Shown: in pieces, positions 10,114 through 19,206 of the stretch
Numbering within the stretch: position 1 is the stretch's first letter
Layout: every line of letters begins with the position of its first letter
Made by a program: the position numbers and the translations under genes
The notes under the pieces: model-generated
The model's database searches: none
Told to the model about the DNA's origin: nothing
Seen by the model: the letters and a program-made list of their open reading frames with translations, nothing else
Assembly: GCF_001441615.1 (NCBI RefSeq)
Contig: NZ_LAXJ01000003.1
Span: 186,001 to 250,000 of the forward strand
DNA length: 64,000 bases
Source of the DNA: Roseovarius atlanticus
Lineage (GTDB): Bacteria; Pseudomonadota; Alphaproteobacteria; Rhodobacterales; Rhodobacteraceae
Direction of reading: 5' to 3'

Positions 10114-10679
10114 GCGTAGGCCTCGGGGGAGCCGTCGGCGTCGCAGTCGAGACCCAGTTCGGACGGGCCGGGGTGGCGATAGAGGTAATCCTCGCCCATC
10201 TCGACGTTGTTGTAGGTCTTTTCGTACCGCGCGCCGAGGCGTTCGGCCAGCGCGATGGAACGCGTGTTGCCGGGCACAATGTTGGAGGTGAGCGTGGTCA
10301 AGCCCAGGTCCTGATACGCCCAGCGGCGGGCGCGTTCGGCGCCCTCATAGGCGATGCCGCGGCCCTCGAACCCGTCATAGACGACCCAGCCGAGTTCCGG
10401 CTCGGGCCAGCCTTCGGGCGCCCAGATGCCGGTGATGCCGCAGGGCTGGCCGGTGGCCTTCCACTCCATGGTGAAATAGCCGAAACCGTGCAGCGCCCAG
10501 TGGCCGATGGACATGGCGAACCAGCGCCAGGCGCGGGACATGTTCTTTTCCGTGCCGAACCCCCAGGAGCGGTCCCGGTCCAGCAGGAACCCGGCCAGCG
10601 GTTCGAAATCGCTCGCCTCCGGCCCGCGGAGGACGAGGCGGTCGGTCTCGATCCGGGGGATGTCGAGGCGCAGGGTCAT
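10110..10679 (-). CDS. GNAT family N-acetyltransferase (third of three)
   Basis: A 189-residue GNAT paralog (IPRIETDRLVLRGPEASDF; loop GFEGRGIAYEGAERARRWA; NTRSIALAERLGARYEKT). The start at 10679 has GGAAGG six bases upstream; an ATG at 10703 would place that site inside the gene. It is the first acetyltransferase after ffh, about 100 bases downstream of it on the same strand. Confidence 0.85.
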   Translation of the reverse strand: MTLRLDIPRIETDRLVLRGPEASDFEPLAGFLLDRDRSWGFGTEKNMSRAWRWFAMSIGHWALHGFGYFTMEWKATGQPCGITGIWAPEGWPEPELGWVVYDGFEGRGIAYEGAERARRWAYQDLGLTTLTSNIVPGNTRSIALAERLGARYEKTYNNVEMGEDYLYRHPGPSELGLDCDADGSPEAYA

Positions 10680-10778
10680 GCGGCACCTTCCGACAAATCG
10701 CACAGCCGGGCGGCGCTGCCGCGCGCCGAGGCGGGCAGAGAATGGACCGCGTATGTGAGCCGAGCGAAAGACATGGCG

Positions 10779-12281
10779 TTATTTCTTTTTCCCAAAGCCG
10801 GAGAGACCGGGGGGCAGACCGCCGCCGCCGCCCATGCCGGGAAAGCCGCCGCCGGGCATCCCCTTGCCCATCTGCTTGGCGGCTTTTTCGAGCGCTTTGG
10901 GGTCCATGCCCTGGGCCATGTCCTCGGGCGAGGGGCTGCCTTTGCCGAACATGCCTTTCATGGCCTGTTTCAGCATCCCGCCCTTGCCCATCTTCTTCAT
11001 CATGTCGCCCATCTGGCGCTGCATTTTCAGAAGCTTGTTGAGCTCGGAGACTTCCAGCCCCGCGCCTTGCGCGATGCGTTTCTTGCGGCTGGCCTGGAGG
11101 AGCTTGGGGTTGGCGCGTTCCTTTTTGGTCATGGAATTGACCAGCGCGATCTGGTGGGCGATGACCTTGTCGTCGATGCCCGCGCCTTCCATCTGCTTGG
11201 CCATCTTGCCCATGCCGGGCATCATGCCCATCACGCCTTCCATGCCGCCCATCTTCTGCATCTGTTCGAGCTGCATCTTGAGGTCGTTCATGTTGAACTG
11301 ACCTTTCTGGAAGCGGCGCATCATCTTTTCGGCTTGTTCGGCCTCGATGGTTTGCTGCGCTTTCTCGACGAGGGAGACGATGTCGCCCATGCCCAAGATG
11401 CGGCCTGCGATGCGCTCGGGCTCGAAGGTTTCGATGGCGTCCATCTTTTCGCCGAGGCCGACGAAGCGGATCGGCTTGCCGGTTACGGCGCGCATCGACA
11501 AGGCGGCACCGCCGCGACCGTCGCCGTCCATCCGGGTGAGGACCACGCCGGACACGCCGATCTTGTCGTCGAATTCGGTCGCGACGTTGACGGCGTCTTG
11601 CCCGGTCAGGCCGTCGACCACCAGAAGCGTCTCGCGCGGGTTGGCGACGTCGCGCACCGCCGCCGCCTGAGCGATCAGTTCCTGGTCGATATGCAGGCGC
11701 CCGGCGGTGTCGAGCATGTAGACGTCGTAGCCGCCCAGGCCGGCTTGCGTCTTGGCGCGCTTGGCGATGGTGACCGGATCCTCGCCCTTGACGATGGGGA
11801 GCGTGTCGACGCCGATCTGGCGGCCGAGGATTTCGAGCTGTTCCATGGCCGCGGGGCGGTTGACGTCGAGCGAGGCCATCAGCACGCGCTTGCCCTCGCG
11901 GTCCTTGAGGCGCTTGGCGAGCTTGGCGGTGGTGGTGGTTTTACCGGACCCTTGCAGGCCGACCATCAGGATCGGCGCAGGCGGGTTGTCGATTTTCAGC
12001 GCGCCGGGGTCCTCGGAGCCGGTGAGCGTGTCGACGAGCGCGTCGTGGACGATCTTGACGACCTGCTGGCCCGGGGTGACCGAGCGGGTGACGGCCTGTC
12101 CGGTGGCCTGGTCCTGCACGCGTTTGACGAAGTCGCGGGCGACGGGCAGGGACACGTCTGCTTCCAAGAGGGCGACGCGGACCTCGCGCAGGGCGGTCTT
12201 GACGTCCTCTTCGGATAGGGCGCCCTGTTTGGTCAGCCGGTCGAAGACGCCGGAGAGACGTTCGGAAAGATTTTCAAACAT
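10779..12281 (-). CDS. ffh: Signal recognition particle protein Ffh (SRP54)
   Basis: A 500-residue GTPase that targets ribosome-nascent chain complexes to FtsY at the inner membrane. The N domain starts MFENLSERLSGVFDRL. The G domain has GLQGSGKTTTTAKLAK, DTAGR and LTRMDGDGRGGAALS. The C-terminal M domain is methionine-rich (MMRRFQKGQFNMNDL, GMMPGMGKM) and ends in a glycine-rich tail. The start at 12281 gives the standard N-terminus; the open frame runs 48 codons farther upstream. No 4.5S RNA gene was found nearby. Confidence 0.97.
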   Translation of the reverse strand: MFENLSERLSGVFDRLTKQGALSEEDVKTALREVRVALLEADVSLPVARDFVKRVQDQATGQAVTRSVTPGQQVVKIVHDALVDTLTGSEDPGALKIDNPPAPILMVGLQGSGKTTTTAKLAKRLKDREGKRVLMASLDVNRPAAMEQLEILGRQIGVDTLPIVKGEDPVTIAKRAKTQAGLGGYDVYMLDTAGRLHIDQELIAQAAAVRDVANPRETLLVVDGLTGQDAVNVATEFDDKIGVSGVVLTRMDGDGRGGAALSMRAVTGKPIRFVGLGEKMDAIETFEPERIAGRILGMGDIVSLVEKAQQTIEAEQAEKMMRRFQKGQFNMNDLKMQLEQMQKMGGMEGVMGMMPGMGKMAKQMEGAGIDDKVIAHQIALVNSMTKKERANPKLLQASRKKRIAQGAGLEVSELNKLLKMQRQMGDMMKKMGKGGMLKQAMKGMFGKGSPSPEDMAQGMDPKALEKAAKQMGKGMPGGGFPGMGGGGGLPPGLSGFGKKK

Positions 12282-12636
12282 GCCTCGGCCTCCTTCGCCG
12301 GTTTCTGTCATGCCGTCCCAACATAGGGATGACGGTTCAAACGATAAACGCCCCCCCGCATTCAAACGAGAAGCGCCCCCACGGGCGACACTCGCTGGTG
12401 GGGGGCGATCCCGGGCTGCGCCCAAGGGACCGGAAGAGCGCTGTCTTCCGTGATGTTGGGCGGCTGATAGGCCTTTGCGGGGGCCGAGTCAATAAGGTGG
12501 TGCGGTGTCGTGGCGATGCCGGCGCTGATGCAGGACCGCCACCGCTCGAGGCCGGGTGACGTCATGGACGTGTAAGGCGTTGGCAGGGTGAGGCGCGCGA
12601 GGCTAGACTGCGCGCATTGCTTAAGGGGATTTTGCG
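12282..12636. other. Divergent intergenic region ffh / membrane protein
   Basis: About 355 bases between two divergent genes, so it should carry promoters for both. The clearest structure is a GC-rich inverted repeat around 12370-12405 (CCCCCAC pairing with GTGGGGG) on the ffh leader side. It could be a hairpin in the ffh 5' leader. No SRP RNA core motif and no open frame of interest were seen. Confidence 0.45.
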
Positions 12637-13944
12637 ATGGAAGCGCTGGTTCTTATCTTTGCGGAGATCATCCTGGCGTGCATGGCGCCGGTGATCGCCA
12701 TTCTGGGCGCCATCGTGGGGGCGGTGATCGAGGGGATATTGCTGCTGTTCGGTGGGGTGTTCGCGGAATGGGTTCAGGCCCGGCGGGCGCGGCGCGCCTC
12801 GGCCAAGGGCAAGTCGTCGCCGCCGCGCAAGCCGCTGATCCCGCGCAAGGTGGTGCACTGGGTGGCCGGTGGCAGCGCGGTGCTGGGCGTGCTGGGTGTT
12901 GTGGCGACCTACGTTTTCTTCCAGCCGATCCTGCGATTGGTGATCGAGACCGCCAGCGAGAAGGCGGGGATGAGCGTGGAGTATGCCGAAGCCAGCGGAT
13001 CGCTTCTGGGGGGGCATGTGGTGCTGAACGGGCTGGAAATGGCGCGGGCGCACGAGACCGGGCTGGCCTTTGACTTGGCGGTGGCGCGGGCGGAGGCGGA
13101 TGTGGACCTGTGGAGCCTGCTGAGCGACACGCCGCGGCTGGAGCTGGGGCAGGTGGAGGGGGTGGAAGGGTATGTGATTCCGCCGCTTCCCAGGGAGGAG
13201 GCGGCGGGCGAGGAGCGCGGTCTGCCCAAGCCGCGCCGGGCGTTCAAGGCCGACAGGCTGGCGGTCGAGGGTGTCGACGTGGAGATCCGGCCGCGCGGGA
13301 CCGAGCCCTACACGCTGGCGATCGAGACCGGGGAGGTGGCGCCGTTTCGCAGCGGGCTGGCGTTGTTCGATCTGTTGTTTCGGTCGAACCTGACCGCCGA
13401 GGTGGCGGGGCAGCCGCTGGTGGTGGAAACGCGCGAGATCACCGAGCAGGGGCGCGAGACGCGCTGGGCCTTCGAAGACGTGGACGCGGCACAGCTGAAG
13501 CGGCTGGTGCCGCGCGCGCCGCTGACATGGATCGAGACGGGCCGCGCGACGGTGATGGTCGAGGACCGCTGGAGCCTGTCGGAGGATTTCGTCGACATGA
13601 ACTGGCGCCTGGCGGCGCGGGACATGGCGGTGAGTGTGCCCGAGGGCGCGGCGCGGACCGAGCGGATGCTGGCCGGGGGCCTGGGCAAGCTGGTGGCGGC
13701 GCAGGGTGGCAACGCGGAGTTTCGCTATCAGTTGCAGCTGGATGCCGAGGAAATGGCGCGGCTGCGCGAGGGGGATATCGACCTCTTTTGGGACACGGTG
13801 CTGGCAGGGGTGATGAAAGGCGGAATCGTGCGCGAGGACCAAGAGTCCGAAGCGCCCCAAGAGCCTGAAGAGCACACGGAGGACAAGCCGGGGGCTATTG
13901 ACAGGCTGAAGTCGTTCTTCGAGAAGGACGACCCGGCGGACTAG
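12637..13944 (+). CDS. Membrane-anchored protein of unknown function
   Basis: A 435-residue protein. Residues about 1-45 form one or two hydrophobic segments (ALVLIFAEIILACMAPVI and the following glycine-rich stretch). A basic linker (RRARRASAKGKSS) and another membrane segment near residues 76-98 follow. The rest is a soluble domain of short hydrophobic/acidic strands, likely periplasmic, with an acidic proline-rich tail. The pattern loosely recalls AsmA/DUF748-like envelope proteins, but I do not recognise the family. AAGGGGA precedes the ATG. The next gene is 31 bases downstream on the same strand. Confidence 0.75.
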   Translation: MEALVLIFAEIILACMAPVIAILGAIVGAVIEGILLLFGGVFAEWVQARRARRASAKGKSSPPRKPLIPRKVVHWVAGGSAVLGVLGVVATYVFFQPILRLVIETASEKAGMSVEYAEASGSLLGGHVVLNGLEMARAHETGLAFDLAVARAEADVDLWSLLSDTPRLELGQVEGVEGYVIPPLPREEAAGEERGLPKPRRAFKADRLAVEGVDVEIRPRGTEPYTLAIETGEVAPFRSGLALFDLLFRSNLTAEVAGQPLVVETREITEQGRETRWAFEDVDAAQLKRLVPRAPLTWIETGRATVMVEDRWSLSEDFVDMNWRLAARDMAVSVPEGAARTERMLAGGLGKLVAAQGGNAEFRYQLQLDAEEMARLREGDIDLFWDTVLAGVMKGGIVREDQESEAPQEPEEHTEDKPGAIDRLKSFFEKDDPAD

Positions 13945-13975
13945 CCGTCCGTGTCTGTTCAAGGAGCCTTTGAAT

Positions 13976-14512
13976 ATGGTCGATGCCTCGTCCACCTTTC
14001 AGGACAGTTTGCCGGTGAGTTCCGATGATCTGCTGGCGCAGATGCGCGAGGCGGGTGTCGAGTTCGAGCTATACGAGCATATCCCGCTGCGCACGGTCGA
14101 AGACGCAAAGACGGTGCAGGGCGCGATAGTGCCTGATGGGCCGGGACGGGTGAACATGAAGAATTTCTACCTGCGGGACCGCAAGAAGCGGAACCACCTC
14201 GTGGTGCTGGAGCAGGACCGGGAGGTGGATCTGAAGGCGCTGGGCGCGCAGATGGGGGTTGCGGGGCTGTCCTTCGGCTCGGCCGAGCGATTGATGGAGT
14301 TTCTTGGCGTGCGGCCCGGGGCGGTGAGCCCGCTGGCGATGGTCAATGGCGCGCAGGCCGGCGTGCAGCTGTGGATGGACGCTTTGGTGAGGGACGCGGA
14401 ATTCGTCCATGCGCATCCGCTGGTCAATGACCGGACGGTGGCGATGCGGCCCGGGGACCTGGTTGCGCTGTTGGACGGGTGGGGCGCGGATGTTTCCTGG
14501 CTGGAGCTTTAG
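13976..14512 (+). CDS. YbaK/ProX-type aminoacyl-tRNA deacylase
   Basis: A 178-residue protein of the prolyl-tRNA synthetase-associated (YbaK/ProX) fold. These enzymes hydrolyse mischarged tRNAs such as Ala-tRNA(Pro) in trans. Visible blocks are YEHIPLRTVEDAKTVQG, NFYLRDRKKRNHLVVLE with its conserved lysines, and the substrate-loop segment GVRPGAVSPLAMVN. The ATG at 13976 has AAGGAG nine bases upstream; an upstream TTG would sit too close to that site. It precedes the ATP synthase operon by about 230 bases. Confidence 0.88.
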   Translation: MVDASSTFQDSLPVSSDDLLAQMREAGVEFELYEHIPLRTVEDAKTVQGAIVPDGPGRVNMKNFYLRDRKKRNHLVVLEQDREVDLKALGAQMGVAGLSFGSAERLMEFLGVRPGAVSPLAMVNGAQAGVQLWMDALVRDAEFVHAHPLVNDRTVAMRPGDLVALLDGWGADVSWLEL

Positions 14513-14608
14513 GGCCGGCGGCGGGATTTGAGTTTTTTGGGAACAGTGAAACCGGGGCGGTGCGCGCAATCTCAACCGCTTGGTTGAATATGCGGAATCC
14601 GGTTTTTG

Positions 14609-14666
14609 AGCCCTTGGAAGGGCTGCGGCGGAGCGGCGCAGATTGGTAAATCTCTGATTTATCAAT
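14609..14666. repeat. Two hairpins upstream of the atp operon
   Basis: Two inverted repeats lie in the gap before atpI: AGCCCTT/AAGGGCT at 14609-14624 and ATTGGTAAATC/GATTTATCAAT at 14642-14666 (10 of 11 bases pair, loop TCT). The second is AT-rich unlike its surroundings, so it could be an operator or part of the promoter region. Neither is followed by a T-run in the plus direction. Confidence 0.55.
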
Positions 14667-14746
14667 GGCTTGAGGTGGTCCGCCCCGCGCTTGACTCGGG
14701 CGCGGGCGCGGCTTAGCAACGGCGCAACGGTTCCGGAGGGGCAAAC

Positions 14747-15109
14747 GTGGACGATCCTGACCGACGCGAGCGGCTGAAGCGGCTTGAAGACAGGATCAAC
14801 GCGCTGAAGGGCGTGGACGCGCCGAAGCCCCACATGGAGAACCACTATTCCCAGGCGCAGCTGGCCTGGCGGATGGTGATCGAGCTTGTGGCCGGTCTGG
14901 GGATCGGTTTCGGCATGGGGTACGGGTTGGATTACCTGTTCGGGACGATCCCGATCTTCCTTGTGCTTTTTACATTGCTGGGCCTGGCGGCGGGCATCAA
15001 GACGATGATGCGCAGCGCCAACGAGATCCAGCTGAAGAACGCGGCGGAAACGCTGGAAGATGAGCGAGCCCGCGAGGGTGACGACAAGAGGATGACAGAT
15101 GGCCACTGA
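14747..15109 (+). CDS. atpI: ATP synthase protein I
   Basis: A 120-residue protein with two hydrophobic segments ([20 protein letters not shown] and the [16 protein letters not shown] stretch), flanked by charged ends. AtpI helps assemble the c-ring or supplies magnesium in other bacteria and is the first gene of the F0 operon. The GTG at 14747 is used because CGGAGGGG lies upstream and the next ATG would delete the conserved charged N-terminus. Its 3' end overlaps atpB by 11 bases. Confidence 0.9.
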   Translation: MDDPDRRERLKRLEDRINALKGVDAPKPHMENHYSQAQLAWRMVIELVAGLGIGFGMGYGLDYLFGTIPIFLVLFTLLGLAAGIKTMMRSANEIQLKNAAETLEDERAREGDDKRMTDGH

Positions 15110-15878
15110 AGCGCATGGCGAAAGCGAAGGGCTGGTTTTCCACCCGATGGATCAGTTCATCATCAAGCCGCTGACCGGGGACGGCCCGGTGGGCCTGTTC
15201 ACGATCACCAACGCGACGCTGTGGATGGCGCTGACCTGTCTGGCGGTGTTCGCGCTGATGGTGCTGGGCACGTCCGCACGGTCGGTCATTCCGGGGCGCA
15301 TCCAGTCGGTCGCGGAACTCGCCTATGGGTTCATCCGCAAGATGGTCGAGGACGTGGCTGGCAAGGACGCGCTGCCGTACTTCCCCTATATCATGACGCT
15401 GTTCATGTTCATCGTGTTCGCCAACTTCCTTGGGCTTATCCCCGGGTCATTCACCTCGACCAGCCACATCGGCGTGACCGCCGTTATGGCGATGATGGTG
15501 TTCATCGGCGTCACCGTGCTGGGCTTCGTCAAGAACGGCGCGGGTTTCCTGAGCCTTTTCTGGATCAGCTCGGCGCCGCTGGTGCTGCGGCCGATCCTGG
15601 CGCTGATCGAGGTGATTTCCTACTTCGTGCGTCCGGTCAGCCACTCGATCCGTCTTGCCGGCAACATGATGGCGGGCCACGCCGTGATGAAAGTGTTTGC
15701 CGCCTTCGCGCCGCTGGTGCTGATCTCGACCGGGGTGGGCCTTGTGGTGACGCCGCTGTCGATCCTGGCAATCACGGCGGTCTACGGGCTGGAGGTGCTG
15801 GTGTCATTCATCCAGGCCTACGTGTTCACAATCCTGACCTGCGTGTACCTCAAGGACGCGCTGCACCCGCATCACTAG
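15099..15878 (+). CDS. atpB: ATP synthase F0 subunit a
   Basis: A 259-residue integral membrane protein that forms the proton half-channels of F0. The conserved block [17 protein letters not shown] holds the essential arginine facing the c-ring. Five or six hydrophobic segments span the protein, ending [17 protein letters not shown]. The length and order (atpI-atpB-atpE) are typical of purple nonsulfur and Roseobacter-type genomes. Two hairpins separate it from atpE. Confidence 0.97.
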   Translation: MATEAHGESEGLVFHPMDQFIIKPLTGDGPVGLFTITNATLWMALTCLAVFALMVLGTSARSVIPGRIQSVAELAYGFIRKMVEDVAGKDALPYFPYIMTLFMFIVFANFLGLIPGSFTSTSHIGVTAVMAMMVFIGVTVLGFVKNGAGFLSLFWISSAPLVLRPILALIEVISYFVRPVSHSIRLAGNMMAGHAVMKVFAAFAPLVLISTGVGLVVTPLSILAITAVYGLEVLVSFIQAYVFTILTCVYLKDALHPHH

Positions 15879-15885
15879 GAGACGC

Positions 15886-15920
15886 GTGGGCTTTCGCCCA
15901 CCCTACGCGGCGCGTGCGCC
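15886..15920 (+). repeat. Two hairpins between atpB and atpE
   Basis: GTGGGC/GCCCAC (15886-15891 and 15896-15901, loop TTTC), followed by CCTACG, and then GGCGC/GCGCC (15909-15920). The first resembles the first hairpin of the array before rpsP, both having GTGGG, a loop, CCCACC and TTACG/CTACG. They lie in the atp transcript between subunits a and c. Confidence 0.75.
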
Positions 15921-15969
15921 GCATCACTCGAACAACAGATCACTGAATTCCATCGTAAGGAGAAAAGAC

Positions 15970-16206
15970 ATGGAAGGCGATATCGCACAAATGGGTCAAT
16001 TCATCGGCGCGGGCCTTGCGTCTGTCGGCATGGGCGGCGCGGCCGTCGGTGTGGGCAACGTGGTCGGCAACTACCTGGCCGGTGCCCTGCGCAACCCCTC
16101 GGCCGCCGGTGGCCAGACCGCGACCATGTTCATCGGTATCGCGTTCGCGGAAGCACTGGGGATCTTCTCGTTCCTCGTCGCGCTTCTGCTGATGTTCGCC
16201 GTCTAA
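15970..16206 (+). CDS. atpE: ATP synthase F0 subunit c
   Basis: A 78-residue hairpin protein of the c-ring. Two hydrophobic helices flank a polar loop ([11 protein letters not shown]), and the proton-carrying glutamate sits in the second helix ([13 protein letters not shown]). The first helix has the glycine-rich packing motif [20 protein letters not shown] lies eight bases before the ATG. The open frame extends upstream, but that part is the hairpin spacer. Confidence 0.97.
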   Translation: MEGDIAQMGQFIGAGLASVGMGGAAVGVGNVVGNYLAGALRNPSAAGGQTATMFIGIAFAEALGIFSFLVALLLMFAV

Positions 16207-16414
16207 GCCAGACGGGTATGATCCTTACGGGCCGGGGCGGCGGAGCAAGACGCCCGTCTCCCGGCGTCCGTGAGGGGCACCCGACCGGCCCTTTGCCACG
16301 TCCGGCGTGCGGGCCTGGCGATACGACACGAACATTGAGCCTTGCGCGGCCCCGGTGCCGGACATCGTCCGGAAAACCTGTTAGAAGGGGAGTGGCGCAA
16401 CAAGGAGAACGCAG

Positions 16415-16966
16415 ATGGCGACCGATACCCTAGGAGAAGGTGCAGCCAGCGCTTGCGTGGACGCAGGCGGTGGGGCGATTGGCCTTCCGCAGCTTTGCCC
16501 GGACTGGATGGGCAACCAGATCGTCTGGCTGGTCATTGCGCTGATCGTGATCTTCTTCATCCTGTCGCGCATCGCGCTGCCGCGGATCGCCGCGGTGCTG
16601 GCCGAGCGGCAGGGGACGATCACCAACGACCTAGCCGCGGCGGAAGATTTGAAAGAGAAAGCCTCGGACGCCGAGGACGCCTATAACAAGGCGCTGGCAG
16701 ATGCCCGTGCGCAAGCGCAGGAGATCATCGCCGAGGCCAAGGCGGAGATCAACGCGGAGCTGGAAGAGGCCACCCAGAAGGCCGATGCCGAGATCGCGGC
16801 CAAGGCCGCCGAAGGCGAGAAGGCCATCGCGGATATCCGGGCGAACGCCATGGAAAGCGTCAAGGAAGTGGCCAAGGACACCGCCAAGGAGCTTGTCGCC
16901 GCGATGGGCGTCAAGGCCGATGCGCGGACCGTCACATCCGCCGTCAATTCCCGGCTGAAAGGGTAA
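16415..16966 (+). CDS. atpX: ATP synthase F0 subunit b'
   Basis: A 183-residue stator subunit with one membrane segment ([20 protein letters not shown] at about residues 35-55) and a long charged coiled coil rich in A, E and K. Duplicated b and b' genes are usual in Rhodobacterales. A short non-hydrophobic leader with cysteines precedes the membrane segment. It is 208 bases after atpE and five bases before atpF. That 208-base gap holds no gene that I can see. Confidence 0.94.
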   Translation: MATDTLGEGAASACVDAGGGAIGLPQLCPDWMGNQIVWLVIALIVIFFILSRIALPRIAAVLAERQGTITNDLAAAEDLKEKASDAEDAYNKALADARAQAQEIIAEAKAEINAELEEATQKADAEIAAKAAEGEKAIADIRANAMESVKEVAKDTAKELVAAMGVKADARTVTSAVNSRLKG

Positions 16967-16971
16967 GCGCC

Positions 16972-17532
16972 ATGAAACAGTTGATCGCAACCCTGACCGC
17001 AATGGTCGCTGCCAGCCCCGCGCTGGCCGCGACCGGGCCGTTCTTTTCGCTGGGCAACACCGATTTCGTGGTGATGCTGGCCTTCATCCTGTTCATCGCG
17101 CTGCTGGTCTACCTGAAGGTGCCCGGCAAGATCGGCGAGATGCTGGACAAGCGGGCCAACGGCATAAAGTCGGAACTGGACGAGGCGCGCGCCCTGCGCG
17201 AGGAGGCACAGACCCTGCTGGCCAGCTATGAGCGCAAGCAGAAAGAAGTGCAGGACCAGGCCGACCGGATCGTGGCCCATGCCAAGACCGAAGCGGCCGA
17301 GGCCGCCGAGCAGGCCAAGAAGGACCTTGAGCAATCCATCAAGCGCCGGATCAAGGCCGCCGAGGAGCAGATCGCCTCGGCCGAGGCCAGCGCCGTGAAG
17401 GACGTACGCGACCAGGCGATTGCCGTGGCCGTGGCGGCCGCCAAGGAAGTGGTCGCCAAGACCATGACCGAAGAGGACAACAGCAAGCTGATCGATGACT
17501 CGATTGCGCAGGTCGACGCCAAGCTGCACTGA
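16972..17532 (+). CDS. atpF: ATP synthase F0 subunit b
   Basis: A 186-residue stator subunit. The N-terminal MKQLIATLTAMVAASPALAA resembles a signal-like leader. The membrane segment FVVMLAFILFIALLVYLKV and a long alanine/glutamate/lysine coiled coil follow. With atpX it forms the peripheral stalk linking F0 to F1. It is the last gene of the F0 operon; the F1 genes are not in this window, as is usual for this group. Confidence 0.94.
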   Translation: MKQLIATLTAMVAASPALAATGPFFSLGNTDFVVMLAFILFIALLVYLKVPGKIGEMLDKRANGIKSELDEARALREEAQTLLASYERKQKEVQDQADRIVAHAKTEAAEAAEQAKKDLEQSIKRRIKAAEEQIASAEASAVKDVRDQAIAVAVAAAKEVVAKTMTEEDNSKLIDDSIAQVDAKLH

Positions 17533-17555
17533 CCGCGCGACCAGACCAGTACGCG

Positions 17556-17593
17556 AAAGGCCCGGGATCGGAAACGACCTGGGCCTTTTTGTT
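17556..17593 (+). terminator. Rho-independent terminator of the atp operon
   Basis: Arms AAAGGCCCGGG (17556-17566) and CCTGGGCCTTT (17578-17588) pair at 10 of 11 positions and run into a T-rich tail. It lies 24 bases after the atpF stop. Confidence 0.9.
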
Positions 17594-17613
17594 TGGTGCC
17601 CGGCGATGGGTGC

Positions 17614-17646
17614 AAAAGAAAATGCCCGCGCGGTGGCGCGGGCATT
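17614..17646 (-). terminator. Rho-independent terminator of rpsO
   Basis: Arms AATGCCCGCGC (17621-17631) and GCGCGGGCATT (17636-17646) form a perfect stem, followed on the minus strand by TTCTTTT. It lies about 28 bases after the rpsO stop and faces the atp terminator. Confidence 0.9.
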
Positions 17647-17673
17647 CTTGTCAAATTCTGTTGATCGGAGCGT

Positions 17674-17943
17674 TTAGCGGCGGATGCCGAGACGCTTGAT
17701 CAGGTCCTGGTAGCGCGCTTCGTCCTTGCCCTTGAGGTAGTCCAGCAGCTTGCGGCGCTGGGCGACCATTTTCAGAAGGCCACGGCGGCCGTGGTTGTCC
17801 TTCTTGTGGGTCTTGAAGTGCTCGGTCAGGGTGGAAATGCGCGAGGTGAGGATCGCAACCTGAACTTCGGGCGAGCCGGTGTCGCCTTCCTTGGTCGCGA
17901 AATCTTTCAGCACCTTGGCTTTTTCTTCGACAGTGATCGACAT
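17674..17943 (-). CDS. rpsO: 30S ribosomal protein S15
   Basis: An 89-residue S15, starting [20 protein letters not shown] and ending LIKRLGIRR. It binds 16S rRNA early in 30S assembly. AAAGGAG lies upstream of the ATG at 17943; the frame continues 11 codons farther but loses that site. It is not adjacent to truB or pnp within this window. A strong terminator follows. Confidence 0.96.
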   Translation of the reverse strand: MSITVEEKAKVLKDFATKEGDTGSPEVQVAILTSRISTLTEHFKTHKKDNHGRRGLLKMVAQRRKLLDYLKGKDEARYQDLIKRLGIRR

Positions 17944-18093
17944 CGGGGTCTCCTTTGGTTGAAGGGTGAAGGGCACGAGCCGGGATGTCGTCCAGCAAGG
18001 TCCTGTGGAGATACCTGCCGTTTCAGCGGCAGATGCGGGCGTATAGGAGATTCTGGCGCGGATGGGAAGAGGGTTTTGCCGTGGCTGGGCGGA

Positions 18094-19092
18094 TCAGCCG
18101 GCGGTCTGGGGGATCAGGGTGATGTGCGCCAGCGTCAGGGCGGCGTCGCTGGTCACCTCGGCCACGACATCGCCGTCGAGAAGGACGCGGTGCAGGCCGG
18201 TCACATCGGGGTCCTGATCGATTGTGACATCCGGGGTGGTGTTGTCTGTATCGTCGTAGAGCAGCACGAGATTGTCCTCGGCAGTGTTGAAATCGACGAT
18301 CCGGCCCTGATGTTCGGCATCGAGCCAGTCGCGCAGGATGAAGCTGTCGGCGCCATTGCCGCCGGTGGCGATGTCGCCCGCGCCCAGCGCGATCTGGTCG
18401 TCGCCGGCGCCGCCGTTCAGGTAATCCTGGTCATCTTCGGGCGCGGTGCCTTCGGCGGCGATGCCGCTGAGGTGATCGTTTCCATCGCCGCCAAAGAGCG
18501 TATCGGCCCCGGCGCCGCCATCGAGCGTGTCGTCGTCGAGATAGCCGTGCAGCGCATCGTCGCCGTCGCCGCCGGACAGGGTGTCGTTGCCTTCGCCCCC
18601 CACGAGGGTGTCGTTGCCGTCGCCGCCGTCGAGCACGTCGATTCCATTGTGGCCCAGGACGCTGTCGTTGCCGCCGCCGCCGGAGACGGTGTCGTCGCCG
18701 GCCTCGCCCTGCAGGGTGTCGTTGCCGTTCTCGCCGGAGACGCTGTCATTCCCGTCACTGCCGCGTGCGACATCGTCGCCATCGCCGGCCAGAATAGTGT
18801 CGTTGCCGTCCAGCCCGTCGAGAAATTCGTTTATGGCCGTGCCGGACAGCGTGTCTGCCACGGTGGTGCCGCGCGAGACGCCGTAGTCGTCCCCCTCGGG
18901 GTCGTCGGCGGCATCGTCGGGCGCGGTGGCGATGTCGAGAATGGAACTGCTGTTGTTCGTCATATCGGGCTGGTCGCTGTCGCCGGGTGTGGTGACGTCG
19001 TCGCGCGCATTTTCCGTGGAAAGCTCTTCGAACCCCCACATTGCCGCGGTGCTAACGGCCACCATACCGATCAGACCTGCAAGGAAAAGCAT
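18094..19092 (-). CDS. RTX-repeat calcium-binding protein with N-terminal membrane segment
   Basis: A 332-residue protein. [20 protein letters not shown] is a likely membrane anchor or leader. An acidic linker follows. Residues about 90-235 are RTX nonapeptide repeats ([27 protein letters not shown]), which bind calcium in other proteins. The C-terminus has [16 protein letters not shown] and ends in a hydrophobic LAHITLIPQ. Most RTX proteins lack an N-terminal hydrophobic segment, so this one may stay at the membrane. The start at 19092 is chosen over a GTG at 19137. A triple TTAA box lies about 115 bases upstream. Confidence 0.85.
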   Translation of the reverse strand: MLFLAGLIGMVAVSTAAMWGFEELSTENARDDVTTPGDSDQPDMTNNSSSILDIATAPDDAADDPEGDDYGVSRGTTVADTLSGTAINEFLDGLDGNDTILAGDGDDVARGSDGNDSVSGENGNDTLQGEAGDDTVSGGGGNDSVLGHNGIDVLDGGDGNDTLVGGEGNDTLSGGDGDDALHGYLDDDTLDGGAGADTLFGGDGNDHLSGIAAEGTAPEDDQDYLNGGAGDDQIALGAGDIATGGNGADSFILRDWLDAEHQGRIVDFNTAEDNLVLLYDDTDNTTPDVTIDQDPDVTGLHRVLLDGDVVAEVTSDAALTLAHITLIPQTAG

Positions 19093-19169
19093 TGCAAAAG
19101 ACCCACGAAAACCCCCGGCTGACAAAGCCACAATCACGGCAATTTTTCAATTCAAACCGCGTGCCATGG

Positions 19170-19173
19170 TTAA
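19170..19173 (-). promoter_or_regulatory. CtrA half-site
   Basis: On the minus strand this reads TTAACCAT, matching the Caulobacter CtrA half-site as I know it. It lies between the triple TTAA box and the RTX gene start, where it could add cooperativity. Confidence 0.45.
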
Positions 19174-19206
19174 CGGTCCACCGGCTCATCCATTGGCACG
19201 ACGACG

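Noticed and set aside
12282-12636. 4.5S (SRP) RNA gene near ffh
   Set aside because: I looked for the conserved GGTCAGG...GGAAGG...GCAG core and did not find it in this gap.
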